DNA of 64,000 nt. It comes from Chaetoderma sp. LZ-2023a. Lineage: Eukaryota; Mollusca; Caudofoveata; Chaetodermatida; Chaetodermatidae. Numbering within the stretch: the first letter of the stretch is position 1; each line of letters opens with the position of its first letter. The notes beneath the pieces were generated by a model. It searched no databases and was not told the DNA's origin. It was given only the letters and a program-made list of their open reading frames with translations. Positions 24,601 through 29,879 of this stretch are shown piece by piece. Location: positions 32,654,470 to 32,718,469 of the forward strand of contig CM067363.1 of NCBI GenBank assembly GCA_034401795.1. The letters run 5' to 3'. The translations under genes and the position numbers were made by a program.

Positions 24601-24973
24601 TCCAATGGTAAATTCTAAAAAATAATCTCTTGGTCTGGAAATAGACATTTTATTTGTGAAAATTGAAATATTATTGAGCAAATTTGAGGGTTAAGCTTTA
24701 ATAATTAAAATGTGTTAATTAGTCTTGTGATTCCTGTAAAAATGTCATTGGTATCTAAAATGACGGAATAAGACAGACTTGTGAATAATTGTTACATTCT
24801 GCTTCTTTCAGGGTACGACAAAGGTGCGAGCATTCGGAGAGGTCAAATTCAAACAATGTCCAACAGAAAGTTTTGCCCGAGAACAGTTTAGGCGGTGTGG
24901 CGTTGAACATTATTGGGATTTAGCATACAGCCACACAGTGTTAGAAGCAGCAGGAGACGATGATTTCTTATAG
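512..24973 (+). CDS. PRPF3: PRPF3, U4/U6 snRNP protein Prp3, 3' part of gene (seven exons, C-terminal ~265 residues)
   Basis: Prp3 is a core protein of the U4/U6 and U4/U6.U5 tri-snRNP. It binds the U4/U6 duplex with PRPF4 and is needed for spliceosome activation in the nucleus. Seven exons with GT-AG borders and matching phases give one frame: 512-655, 833-932, 5490-5603, 10821-10939, 14192-14296, 21787-21842 and 24812-24973. Recognisable blocks, in order, are '[12 protein letters not shown]', 'RLGLMPPP', '[20 protein letters not shown]', '[16 protein letters not shown]', '[19 protein letters not shown]', '[12 protein letters not shown]', 'NKCVLAWEG', 'FKQCPTE' and 'EHYWDLA'. These cover the PRP3 domain and the C-terminal ferredoxin-like (DUF1115) domain; the N-terminal part, including the PWI domain, lies upstream of the window. 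The residues matching human A489, P493 and T494 (retinitis pigmentosa RP18 sites) are all conserved. No premature stop or frameshift is seen, so the gene looks functional. Its introns are unusually loaded with minisatellites. Confidence 0.95.
656..832 (+). other. Short PRPF3 intron (177 bp)
   Basis: The shortest intron in the gene and the only one with no tandem array at all. Positions 775-815 carry a left-half fragment of the H2 hairpin family ('aactgaaagttgttggtggc'). The acceptor is 'tcttgtcttcag'. Confidence 0.8.
833..932 (+). CDS. PRPF3: PRPF3 exon B
   Basis: It encodes '[19 protein letters not shown]' followed by '[14 protein letters not shown]'. This is the most conserved Prp3 stretch and contains the residues equal to human A489, P493 and T494 that are mutated in RP18. 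The acceptor is 'cttgtcttcag' and the donor 'ACAAAG|gtattt'. Its last 20-odd bases are the seed of the 47-bp array that follows. Confidence 0.95.
910..1425 (+). repeat. 47-bp minisatellite made of the exon B 5' splice site
   Basis: The unit is the end of exon B ('gctcagatggccaagagac' + 'aaag') plus about 23 bp of intron ('gtatgtagagaggtacag'). The marker 'cagatg/cagata' recurs at 913 (real exon), 960, 1007, 1054, 1101, 1148, 1195, 1242, 1289, 1336 and 1383, an exact 47-bp step. Nearly all copies keep a plausible 'AAAG|GTATGT' donor. The last copy is degraded ('acaaatgtgtgtag'). Confidence 0.95.
1426..3050. repeat. 60-bp minisatellite, about 26 units
   Basis: Unit of the type 'catgactgatatagcatcga' + 'gactgaccactcaccatacc' + 'tgcagtgtaagcactactga'. 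The early part (1426-1950) has older variants with 'atgaaccataaagcctaacc'; from about 1950 the copies are much more alike. Blocks of several units recur as a higher-order pattern: 2161-2400 and 2461-2700 share the same run of variants. Because 60 is a multiple of three, long open frames appear on both strands; I regard them as non-coding. Confidence 0.95.
3051..4135. repeat. About 36-38-bp minisatellite in PRPF3 intron
   Basis: Around 28 imperfect copies of 'gttatataaccaggtgtgtc' + 'cctggtcaatggaat'. Units vary in length and sequence more than in the neighbouring 60-bp array, suggesting an older array. It directly abuts the 60-bp array. Confidence 0.9.
4136..4910. other. Intronic unique/AT-rich sequence
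   Basis: No gene or RNA is seen. Positions 4310-4400 and 4675-4760 share a simple 'ctcctatatttcctatattt' pattern, probably a decayed low-complexity or tandem repeat. Confidence 0.5.
4911..5121. repeat. H1 palindromic MITE-like element, TTAA ends
   Basis: A near-complete palindrome. It starts 'TTAACCCTTT', has the arm 'tggaatgactggctcgataa', then 'ccgagccagtcattcc' and ends 'AGGGTTAA'. The TTAA at each end is what piggyBac-like (or Kolobok) elements use as target site. No coding capacity. It is one of about 16 copies or fragments in the window. Confidence 0.75.
5124..5146. repeat. Poly-C homopolymer
   Basis: 23 consecutive C directly after the H1 element. Confidence 0.9.
5167..5412. repeat. 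Palindromic element, about 245 bp
   Basis: Inverted repeat with outer arms 'gtacaatacagctcagaaat' and (right, reverse complement) 'gtacagctgagcaataactt'. Both arms include 'tgtttccaaaac', and the core is 'gacttaatttgatgggaag' against 'cttcccatcaaattaagtcc'. A single copy in this window; probably another non-autonomous hairpin element. Confidence 0.7.
5490..5603 (+). CDS. PRPF3: PRPF3 exon C
   Basis: Acceptor 'tatattgcag', donor 'TTTATAG|gtgggt'. It encodes '[16 protein letters not shown]' and '[12 protein letters not shown]', matching the Prp3 helix and the start of the next fold. The real donor is the first of more than 30 nearly identical ones, because the last ~33 exon bases and the donor are repeated in the following array. 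The proximal donor is chosen because using it joins in frame to exon D and downstream ones would not. Confidence 0.93.
5571..6167 (+). repeat. 53-bp minisatellite made of the exon C 5' splice site, left block
   Basis: The unit is exon C's 3' end ('acgtcattaggcgtacatgt' + 'cgctatttatag') fused to intron start 'gtgggtattccacatgaaga'. The marker 'tacatgtcgc' is at 5585 (exon), 5638, 5691 and so on, a 53-bp step. About 11 copies occur before an inserted element. Variation between copies is concentrated at CpG sites (acgtc/acatc/atgtc; gcgta/gcata). Confidence 0.95.
6168..7115. mobile_element. Non-autonomous DNA element inserted in the 53-bp array
   Basis: About 950 bp splitting the donor-derived array. 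The ends are imperfect terminal inverted repeats of about 27 bp: left 'taccgtactttctcgactaa', right (reverse complement) 'taccgttaaaactcgactaa', both continuing 'agg' + 'cgc'-like. Inside, 6510-6635 holds a tandem duplication of about 65 bp ('tggaggcgctgtgt...aacgggagttggttatc'). No transposase is seen. The target duplication cannot be read because the flanks are themselves repeats. Confidence 0.7.
7117..8432 (+). repeat. 53-bp minisatellite of exon C 5' splice site, right block
   Basis: About 25 more copies of the same 53-bp unit, nearly all with an intact 'TATTTATAG|GTGGGT'-type donor (variants 'aagtgggt', 'atgtgggt'). One copy at about 8125 has lost a base. It ends at 'gggtatttcacaagag', where an R5 dispersed repeat begins. 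Confidence 0.95.
8433..9218 (-). repeat. R5 'CAAGATGGCC' dispersed repeat, part 1
   Basis: Minus-oriented copy of a long dispersed repeat. On the opposite strand it reads with repeated modules 'aatccaagatggccgcc', 'ttgaccaatcaaaattctg' and 'cggttaatgaggagtag', each about 150-160 bp. It continues after a nested element at 9740. Short open frames in it are chance. Confidence 0.7.
9221..9739. mobile_element. MITE-like element with TA target duplication
   Basis: About 519 bp. The left end 'gggtcaagttcgactcctag' and right end (reverse complement) 'ggtcaagttcgactcgctaa' are inverted repeats, flanked on both sides by TA. The flanking R5 sequence is continuous if the element and one TA are removed ('ggaaccTAagattcaatctg'), matching other R5 copies in the window. 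No coding frame is seen. The TA duplication suggests mobilisation by a Tc1/mariner-type transposase. Confidence 0.7.
9740..9900 (-). repeat. R5 dispersed repeat, part 2
   Basis: Continuation of the R5 copy interrupted at 9221-9739. 'attcaatctgattgtgt' and 'taatttcccactaaatat' match the R5 copies at 33480-33540 and 49810-49870 in reverse complement. Confidence 0.6.
10073..10236. repeat. H3 palindromic element, TTAA ends
   Basis: Starts 'TTAACCATTAGCACTGATGT' and ends 'AGTGGTAAGGGTTAA', with the 'tttttcaacaattttggtgg' arm. It is one of three copies (others at 43510-43718 and 62921-63125). In this copy the right half of the central stem is deleted. Confidence 0.7.
10237..10760. other. Intronic sequence with degenerate dispersed repeat
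   Basis: Contains 'gatcaaaggtcaagttaact' and 'acgaggtcaaggtcattgta', typical of the AGGTCA-rich dispersed repeats seen elsewhere in the window. No gene is seen. Confidence 0.4.
10821..10939 (+). CDS. PRPF3: PRPF3 exon D
   Basis: Acceptor 'tatatttttacag', donor 'GAAGGTG|gtaagt'. It encodes '[16 protein letters not shown]' and '[20 protein letters not shown]', matching the beta-rich part around human '[20 protein letters not shown]'. The final G joins GC of the next exon to give Gly. The donor is a near-ideal match to U1 snRNA. Confidence 0.95.
10914..11140 (+). repeat. 28-bp minisatellite made of the exon D 5' splice site
   Basis: Exon D's last bases 'aacctgatcgccgtagaagg' plus 'tggtaagta' form the unit. 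The 'gtaga/ataga' marker occurs at 10930 (exon) and then 10958, 10986, 11014, 11042, 11070, 11098 and 11126, an exact 28-bp step with seven extra copies. Six of the seven still carry 'GGTAAGTAA'; the last reads 'gaggtaggt'. Confidence 0.95.
11143..11312. repeat. H1 palindromic element, degraded
   Basis: It keeps 'ctgcagtggtcttga', 'gactatttttgaaaatttac' and the mirror 'gaaattttcaaaaatagtc', but the ends and hairpin loop are eroded and no TTAA is left. Confidence 0.65.
11355..11412 (+). repeat. Direct repeat flanking the foldback element (left)
   Basis: 'tgttagggaggtaagtatca' plus 'aaaaaagaaatc' and 'gatttcgtttattt' recurs in the same orientation at 13095-13156, just outside the foldback arms. 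Confidence 0.7.
11440..12904. mobile_element. Long foldback element (inverted repeat arms about 600 bp)
   Basis: Left arm about 11440-12055 and right arm about 12316-12904 are reverse complements with moderate divergence, separated by a spacer of about 260 bp. Matching pairs include 'aatagtcatttctccg' / 'gcaaatgactatttgc', 'ctaaacgaatatggtgtcca' against 'tggatgccatattcgtttag', and 'cattaaatatagac' / 'gtctatatttaatgg'. The inner arm ends contain an H2-like piece ('ttgactgtaagttgctgg'). The short open frames inside have no recognisable product. It resembles FoldBack-type or long-TIR non-autonomous DNA elements. Confidence 0.75.
13095..13156 (+). repeat. Direct repeat flanking the foldback element (right)
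   Basis: Second copy of the 11355-11412 sequence, about 60 bp with a few differences. It is too long for a simple transposition target duplication. Confidence 0.7.
13261..13344. repeat. H2 hairpin element
   Basis: 'agctgttgaatattttgaaa' followed by 'ctaatttgactggg', with mirror 'agtcaaattagtttcaaaat' + 'attcagcag'. Short loop containing 'ttgctgcctatggc'. Confidence 0.75.
13380..14175. repeat. 52-bp minisatellite just before exon E
   Basis: About 15 units of 'gacagattggcctacacgtg' + 'atgtaattgattacgatgtt' + 'atatagttgagt'. Single copies of the same sequence occur inside dispersed repeats at 36435-36500 and 39250-39310, so the array grew from a mobile or dispersed repeat. It ends within about 20 bp of the exon E acceptor. 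Variants are mostly at CpG (acgtg/acatg, acgac/acatt). Confidence 0.9.
14192..14296 (+). CDS. PRPF3: PRPF3 exon E
   Basis: Acceptor 'tctttccattctag', donor 'GACGATG|gtcagt'. It encodes '[20 protein letters not shown]' followed by a Gly/Ser-rich linker and Asn-Lys-Asp-Asp. The first block is highly conserved in Prp3. The Gly-rich linker sits where vertebrate proteins have an acidic low-complexity stretch, so it is probably a disordered loop. Confidence 0.93.
14299..14360. repeat. Trinucleotide microsatellite (CTA/CTG)
   Basis: 'tactactactgctgctgcta' and similar units directly after the exon E donor. This intron lacks a donor-derived minisatellite. Confidence 0.85.
14477..14879 (+). repeat. 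H4 composite repeat (about 400 bp) containing an H2 hairpin
   Basis: Order: 'gttttta' + 'gctatgcc', 'gggatcgatcgatctctga', 'actatcaatttccaaaaaac', then the H2 hairpin (14593-14687), 'gaattacaaagacatacaat' and 'gtgacgtcatcatacacgcg', ending 'ggaaaggtgaatt'. Other copies: 26914-27316 (+), 39401-39803 (-) and a partial one at 62675-62893 (-). Non-coding. Confidence 0.8.
14880..15770. other. Intronic sequence, no gene seen
   Basis: Mostly unique. It has a weak repeat of 'tttggtggatactgctcac' near 15230-15320 and a two-copy 'tatcaagggggataactc' duplication at 15625-15690. Confidence 0.4.
15775..18180. repeat. R5 and 'AGCTCACCTGGCC' dispersed repeat block
   Basis: Two adjoining copies (about 15775-16320 and 16445-18180). 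Boundary motif 'attagctcacctggcctgaa' + 'aggccaagtgagctta', then 'catccgtcgtccgtcaac', then internally repeated modules such as 'cgatttcaattatatttggc', 'tagggcatagagattc' and 'ggtggccatcttggat'. The 17000-17350 and 17600-17900 segments are near-copies of each other. Short open frames here are chance. Confidence 0.75.
18218..19512. repeat. 51-bp minisatellite, about 25 units
   Basis: Unit 'gtccacaatcacgctgttgt' + 'caaagattagctagacatgg' + 'atgccgctatt'. Homogeneous, with recurring variant combinations ('gcctctgttgtccac' then 'gccgctgttgtccac') that point to duplication of multi-unit blocks. Located in the intron between exons E and F. Confidence 0.95.
19628..19865. repeat. 81-bp tandem duplication (about 2.7 copies)
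   Basis: 'gatcaggc' recurs at 19628, 19709 and 19790. Units contain 'cctagaaacattgcctactg' and 'acattcagacagttaaacac'. Since 81 is a multiple of three an open frame persists, but I see no protein family. Confidence 0.85.
20005..21775. repeat. 30-bp minisatellite, about 58 units, abutting the exon F acceptor
   Basis: Unit 'gtgtgttaacagcagggaga' + 'taatgttaat'. The stretch from about 20390 reappears from about 21160: the rare variant 'gtttaaacatgtg' is at 20480 and 21252, offset about 772, and 'aatgtcaacgtgtg' is at 20989 and 21611, offset 622. This shows a segmental duplication with a later loss of about 150 bp (five units). The array runs right up to the exon F acceptor, and its 'tgtgttaacag' resembles the acceptor 'tgtgttacag'. 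Confidence 0.95.
21787..21842 (+). CDS. PRPF3: PRPF3 exon F
   Basis: Acceptor 'gtgtttgtgttacag', donor 'TGGGAG|gtaagt'. It encodes '[19 protein letters not shown]' across the junction with exon E, matching the human acidic stretch followed by 'TNKCVLVWEG'. Only 56 bp long. The tail is the seed of the 43-bp array starting at about 22050. Confidence 0.93.
21910..22006. repeat. H2-type hairpin inside the exon F donor array
   Basis: 'aactctggaccagctgaaaa' with mirror 'tagcatatccagagtt' and loop 'gaaagttgttggtggctta'. It separates the true exon F donor from the downstream donor copies. Confidence 0.7.
22050..22670 (+). repeat. 43-bp minisatellite made of the exon F 5' splice site
   Basis: Unit 'tgtgttctaacttgatggga' + 'ggtaagcgtaataactgatt' + 'aac'. 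It aligns with exon F's end and intron start ('tgtgtcctcgcttgggag|gtaagtagaataacgg'); the first array copy even keeps the upstream 'gtcaa' of the exon. Donor GT positions are 22078, 22121, 22166 and 22209, steps of 43-45. About 14 copies; many retain 'GGGAG|GTAAG', others 'GTGAG'. Confidence 0.92.
22780..24245. repeat. R5 dispersed repeat with nested H1 element
   Basis: Starts 'agaggcccacaggcctta' + 'atgctcacctg' as in the R5 copies at 33345 and 48290. It is interrupted by H1 at 22837-23070, then continues with 'tggatgctgactccacaa', 'accaatcaaaattctgaat' and 'gaaatccaccaagcgg' modules. Short open frames are chance. Confidence 0.7.
22837..23070. repeat. H1 palindromic element, TTAA ends, nested in R5
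   Basis: 'TTAACCCTTTAGCGCTCATT' ... 'CAAGGGTTAA', with the stem 'ccactggaatgactagctcg' and mirror 'gagtcagtcattccagtgg'. A nearly full-length copy. Confidence 0.8.
24246..24694. repeat. H1 element with its left end expanded into a tandem array
   Basis: 24246-24480 holds about seven units of roughly 33 bp, 'ttaacactcaaaccgaccat' + 'caagcagttaggcg', built on the H1 terminus 'TTAACCCTTTAACACTCAAA'. A normal H1 hairpin follows, ending 'GAGGGTTAA' at 24694. The array clearly grew from the element's own end. Confidence 0.85.
24812..24973 (+). CDS. PRPF3: PRPF3 exon G, last coding exon
   Basis: Acceptor 'ctgcttctttcag'. It encodes '[19 protein letters not shown]', '[19 protein letters not shown]' and a divergent tail ending 'GDDDFL' then TAG. 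The 'FKQCPTE' and 'EHYWDLA' blocks are the conserved Prp3 C-terminus. Phase 0 from exon F. Confidence 0.95.
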   Translation, partial: GTTKVRAFGEVKFKQCPTESFAREQFRRCGVEHYWDLAYSHTVLEAAGDDDFL

Positions 24974-25019
24974 CACAAATTAGCAGCTTGTTTTGTTGTG
25001 CTTCCTCTGTTACCTCTCA

Positions 25020-26260
25020 GCGTCGTCTAACAACGGTCATGCTCTCAAAGCATCGCCTAACAGCAGTCATGTTCTCAAAGCACGGCCTAACAGCAGTCAT
25101 GTTTTCAAAGCATCGCCTAACAGCGGCCATGTTCTCAAAGCATCGCCTAACAGCGGTCATGTTTTCAAAGCACCACCTAACAGCGGTCATGTTCTCAAAG
25201 CATCGCCTAACAGCAGTCATGTTTTCAAAGCACCGCCTAACAGCAGTCATGTTTTCAAAGCACCGCCTAACAGCGGTCATGTTCTCAAAGCATCGCCTAA
25301 CAGCAGTCATGTTCTCAAAGCATCGCCTAACAGCGGTCATGTTCTCAAAGCACCGCCTAACAGCGGTCATGTTCTCAAAGCATCGCCTAACAGCGGTCAT
25401 GTTCTCAAAGCATCGCCTAACAGCGGTCATGTTCTCAAAGCATCGCCTAACAGCGGTCATGTTCTCAAAGCATCGCCTAACAGCGGTCATGTTCTCAAAG
25501 CATCGCCTAACAGCGGTCATGTTCTCAAAGCATCGCCTAACGGCGGTCATGTTCTCAAAGCATCGCCTAACGGCGGTCATGTTCTCAAAGCATCGCCTAA
25601 CGGCGGTCATGTTCTCAAAGCATCGCCTAACGGCGGTCATGTTCTCAAAGCATCGCCTAACGGCGGTCATGTTCTCAAAGCATTGCCTAACGGCGGTCAT
25701 GTTCTCAAAGCATCGCCTAACAGCGGTCATGTTCTCAAAGCATCGCCTAACAGCGGTCATGTTCTCAAAGCATCGCCTAACAGCGGTCATGTTCTCAAAG
25801 CATTGCCTAACAGCGGTCATGTTTTCAAAGCACCGCCTAACAGCGGTCATGTTCTCAAAGCATCGCCTAACAGCAGTCATGTTTTCAAAGCACCGCCTAA
25901 CAGCAGTCATGTTTTCAAAGCACCGCCTAACAGCGGTCATGTTCTCAAAGCATCGCCTAACAGCAGTCATGTTCTCAAAGCATCGCCTAACAGTGGTCAT
26001 GTTCTCAAAGCACCACCTAACAGCAGTCATGTTCTCAAAGCATCGCCTAACAGCGGTCATGTTTTCAAAGCATCGCCTAACAGCAGTCATGTTCTCAAAG
26101 CATCGCCTAACAGCGGTCATGTTCTCAAAGCATCGCCTAACAGTGGGCATGTTCTCAAAGCATCGCCTAACAGCAGTCATGTTCTCAAAGCATCGCCTAA
26201 CAGCTGTCATGTTCTCAAAGCATCGCCCAACAGCAGTCATATTCTCAATATGTTGCCTAG
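25020..26260. repeat. 30-bp minisatellite directly downstream of the PRPF3 stop (likely 3' UTR)
   Basis: About 41 units of 'catcgcctaacagcggtcat' + 'gttctcaaag', starting about 50 bp past the TAG. Units vary at few positions (cgg/cag, atcg/accg, ttc/ttt). The period is divisible by three, so open frames of over 400 codons appear on both strands; they are by-products. It is in the transcript unless polyadenylation occurs within 50 bp of the stop. Confidence 0.93.
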
Positions 26261-26349
26261 CAGTGGCCATGTTGTCACAGTGTCATGTATCAGCGCCCAG
26301 CCTAACAGCGGACATTCTGTGAATGACTGAAATATGAAATTATCTTATT

Positions 26350-26565
26350 TAATGCCTTAAGCATTAAGATTGGTCCAGAAACCTAAAACTACTGTTTTTA
26401 GTGAATTTCCATTTGGAGGTAAAGTGTGTATTTTGAAAATTTCTCATTGAAATGACTGACTCGATTATCGAACCAGCCACTCCATGGTAAAGTTTCACAA
26501 ATATTCTCCCACAAATGGACAATTCTCAAGACTCAAGCAAAGGCCGGCTTAACCACTAAGAGGTT
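26350..26565. repeat. H1 palindromic element, degraded
   Basis: Retains 'attgaaatgactgactcgat' and 'ggccggcttaaccactaaga'-like ends, with many substitutions. Confidence 0.55.
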
Positions 26566-26771
26566 TCAATTGAGTTTTCATCAAGTCTGATGGCAGGAAG
26601 AATTTTGAAATATTCTTTTGAATATTTTGAAACTTATTTGACTGGAAACTGTTTAATATAGGTACTCGCCTTTCGAACAAGCGTCAAATTCAGTTTTTAT
26701 TCACCCAGGCCTTTGATTGAAATTATGTTGTAAAGGAGAGAAATGTTGTGTTAACAGAAGAAGTCTGAGTA

Positions 26772-26777
26772 AATAAA
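26772..26777 (+). promoter_or_regulatory. Possible polyadenylation signal AATAAA for PRPF3
   Basis: The first perfect AATAAA I find downstream of the stop, inside 'gagtaaataaattagc'. It lies about 1.8 kb past the TAG, beyond the 30-bp array. A weak call: the hexamer is common by chance in AT-rich DNA. Confidence 0.25.
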
Positions 26778-26913
26778 TTAGCATAATTACGTCCCATACA
26801 TGTGATCAATTGACTGACGTAAATCGATTGGTGTGTTGGACTATTGTTGGTAGGCTGCCAGATAATGAGTAAAAACTGTTTGTGTTATTAACCGAGACCC
26901 TTTCAAGTAAATG

Positions 26914-27316
26914 GACCGTTCCGGTTTTAGCTATGCCTCGCCCATCTCTGGCTAAGATCCACCCACACCTCGCTCGTGTTGGATCGATCGAACTCAGAAC
27001 ACCCTGACTATCAATTTCTAAAAAACTACACAGGTAAGCTGTTGAATATTTTGAAACTAATTTGACTGGGTGCTGTTGCTGCCTAAGGCAGTAACAGCGC
27101 CCAGTCAAATAGTTTCAAAATATTCAACAGCATGTTTATTAAATAGCAAAGAATTACAAAGACATACAATTCATACAATGTGTCAGACTTTTTAAGATTT
27201 GATGACGGTTTATATGGGACCCCTTATGACGTGATTGTGACGTCATCATACACGCGCTGATATTTTTATGACGTACGAGGTCAGATGATGGGTGGATATT
27301 CTGGAAAGGTGAATTG
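26914..27316 (+). repeat. H4 composite repeat with H2 hairpin
   Basis: Second + copy of the 14477-14879 repeat, starting 'accgttccggttttagctat'. The H2 hairpin is at 27037-27132, followed by 'gaattacaaagacatacaat' and 'gtgacgtcatcatacacgcg'; it ends 'ggaaaggtgaattgatg'. Confidence 0.8.
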
Positions 27317-27449
27317 ATGTGTACTTTCTGAAATAATGTCTTGTATGTGATCAGTTTATGGGAAGTTGTATGAGTCTCTTCACGGACATTTTAACTTGTG
27401 ATGCTACATCATACATCATCTGGCTATTACCTCATAAACATTACACATG

Positions 27450-28880
27450 AGGCAATGTAATATGTCCTAGGCATATATCATGTCCTAGGCATATATCATG
27501 TCCTAGGCATGTATCACACAATGTCATATGTCCTAGGCATATATCATGTCCTAGGCATGTATCACACAATGTCATATGTCCTAGGCATATATCATGTCAG
27601 AAGTGTATCACCCATTGTCATATGTCCTAGGCATATATCATGTCAGAAGTGTATCATGTGATGTCATATGTCCTAGGCATATATCATGTCCTGGGCATGT
27701 ATCACACAATGTCATATGTCCTCGGCATATATCATGTCAAAAGTGTATCACGCAGTGTCATATGTCCTAGGCATATATCATGTCATAAATGTATCATGTG
27801 ATGTCATATGTCCTAGGCATATATAATGTCACAAGTGTATCACGCAATGTCATATTTCCTGGCGTGTATCCCGCAATGCCATATGTCCTAGGCGTGTATC
27901 ACACAATGTCATATGTCCTAGGCGTGTATCACACAATGTCATGTCCTAGGCGTGTATCACACAATGTCATATGTCCTAGGCGTGTATCACACAATGTGTG
28001 TATCACGCAATGTCATATGTCCTAGGCGTGTATCACGCAATGTCATATGTTCGAGGCGTGTATCACGCAATGCCATATGTCCTAGGCGTGTATCACACAA
28101 TGTCATATGTCCTAGGCAGCATGTCCTAGGCGTGTATCACACAATGTCATATGTCCTAGGCAGCATGTCCTAGGCGTGTATCACACAATGTCATATGTCC
28201 TAGGCTTGTATCACGCAATGTCATATGTCCTAGGCATGTATCACACAATGTCATATGTCCTAGGCGTGTATCACGAAATGTCATATGTTTGAGGCGTGTA
28301 TCACGCAATGCCATATGTCCTAGGCGTGTATCACACAATGTCATATGTCCTAGGCAGCATGTCATAGGCGTGTATCACACAAGGTCATATGTCCTAGGCA
28401 TGTATCACACAATGTCATATGTCCTAGGCGTGTATCACGAAATGTCATATGTTCGAGGCGTGTATCACGCAATGCCATATGTCCTAGGCGTGTATCACAC
28501 AATGTCATATGTCCTAGGCAGCATGTCATAGGCGTGTATCACACAAGGTCATATGTCCTAGGCTTGTATCACGCAATGCCATATGTCCTAGGCGTGTATC
28601 ACACAATGTCATATATGTCCTAGGCAGCATGTCCTAGGCGTGTATCACACAATGTCATATGTCCTAGGCTTGTATCACGCAATGTCATATGTCCTAGGCA
28701 TGTATCACGCAATGTCATATGTTCGAGGTGTGTATCACACAATGCCATATGTCCTAGGCGTGTATCACACAATGTCAGATGTACTAGGTAGCATGTCCTA
28801 GGCATGTATCACACAATGTCATATGTCCTAGGCTTGTATCACACAATGTCATATGCCCTAGGCGTCTATCACACAATGGA
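27450..28880. repeat. 30-bp minisatellite with longer-period variants
   Basis: Unit 'cctaggcgtgtatcacacaa' + 'tgtcatatgt'. The first 400 bp use a longer compound unit with 'gcatatatcatgtc' inserted. From about 27880 the simple unit dominates and blocks of several units recur, marked by 'ggcagcatgtcctagg' and 'gttcgaggcgtg'. Variants are mostly CG/TG/CA changes. Confidence 0.92.
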
Positions 28881-28901
28881 TGCTGGGACAAAGAGCTTCC
28901 T

Positions 28902-29084
28902 TTACCCTTTAACCATCGAATTTATTCCAGAAAATTTCAATTTTAGAAAAGGGAAGACTATTTTTGAAAATTTAAAAAGTCTGACAATTTACCAAATTTA
29001 AGTCTTCTTTTTGGCTTGCAAATGGCCATTTCTCAAGACCACTGCAGAAATCCTTTTTAGCTGATATGAGTGTTAAAGGGTTAG
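28902..29084. repeat. H1 palindromic element, partial
   Basis: Has 'taccctttaaccatcgaatt', 'gactatttttgaaaattta', 'accactgcagaaatcc' and 'gtgttaaagggtta', but the central hairpin is largely deleted. Confidence 0.65.
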
Positions 29085-29309
29085 GGTACACTTCTCAAAT
29101 GGACAGAAAGAATGTGCATTTTACATCATTTATAGTGCCTACCATTTCGACGGGAAGACCATGGCTGTCGTATGCAACAAGAGTTTCCAGTCAAATTGGT
29201 TTCAAAATATTCAACAGTAATGTTTCATTCAGATGATACATGATAGAGAACACTTCATATAGTTATGATGTGGGTTAGGATGTAGATTTAAATTTGTTGC
29301 TGCACAAAT

Positions 29310-29825
29310 GTGTTGCATGTAAGTGTGATAATGTCGCATATTACCGTCACCCCATGTCGTGGATTACCCTCGCCCCGTAAAGGAAAAAGGACATGAGTGA
29401 TAATGTCACGTAATACCCTCACCCCTTGTCACGTATTACCCTCACCCTGTACGGGAAAGAGGACATATAAGTGTGATAATGTTGTGTATTACCCTCACCT
29501 CATGTCACGTATTACCTTCACCCATGTCATGTATTACCCTCACCCTGTAAGGGAAAGAGGACATATAAGTGTGATAATGTTGTGTATTACCCTCACCTCA
29601 TGTCACGTATTACCCTCACCTCATGTCACGTATTACCCTCACCCTTTAAGGGAAAGAGGACATGTAAGTGTGATAATGTCACATATTACGTTCACCCCAT
29701 AAGGGAGAGGACATGTAAGTGTGATAATGTCATGTATTACCCTCACCCCCTTAAGGGAAAGAGGACATTTAAGTATGATAATGTTGCCTATTACCCTCAG
29801 CCCGTAAGGGAGAGGGAGGGTATTG
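29310..29825. repeat. Minisatellite of roughly 52 bp, about 8-10 irregular units
   Basis: Units contain 'gtgataatgtcacgtattac', 'cctcacccc' and 'gtaagggaaagaggacatgt'. Copies differ by gain or loss of the 'ctcatgtcacgtattaccct' half. Confidence 0.85.
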
Positions 29826-29879
29826 CGATCATGTGTGTGTGACAATGAAGGAACTTGCCATACAAAAAGGCCCTCAGGG

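Noticed and set aside
24988..26330. Over 400-codon open frames over the 30-bp array
   Set aside because: Open in two + frames and one - frame at once because the 30-bp unit lacks stops; it directly follows the PRPF3 stop codon.
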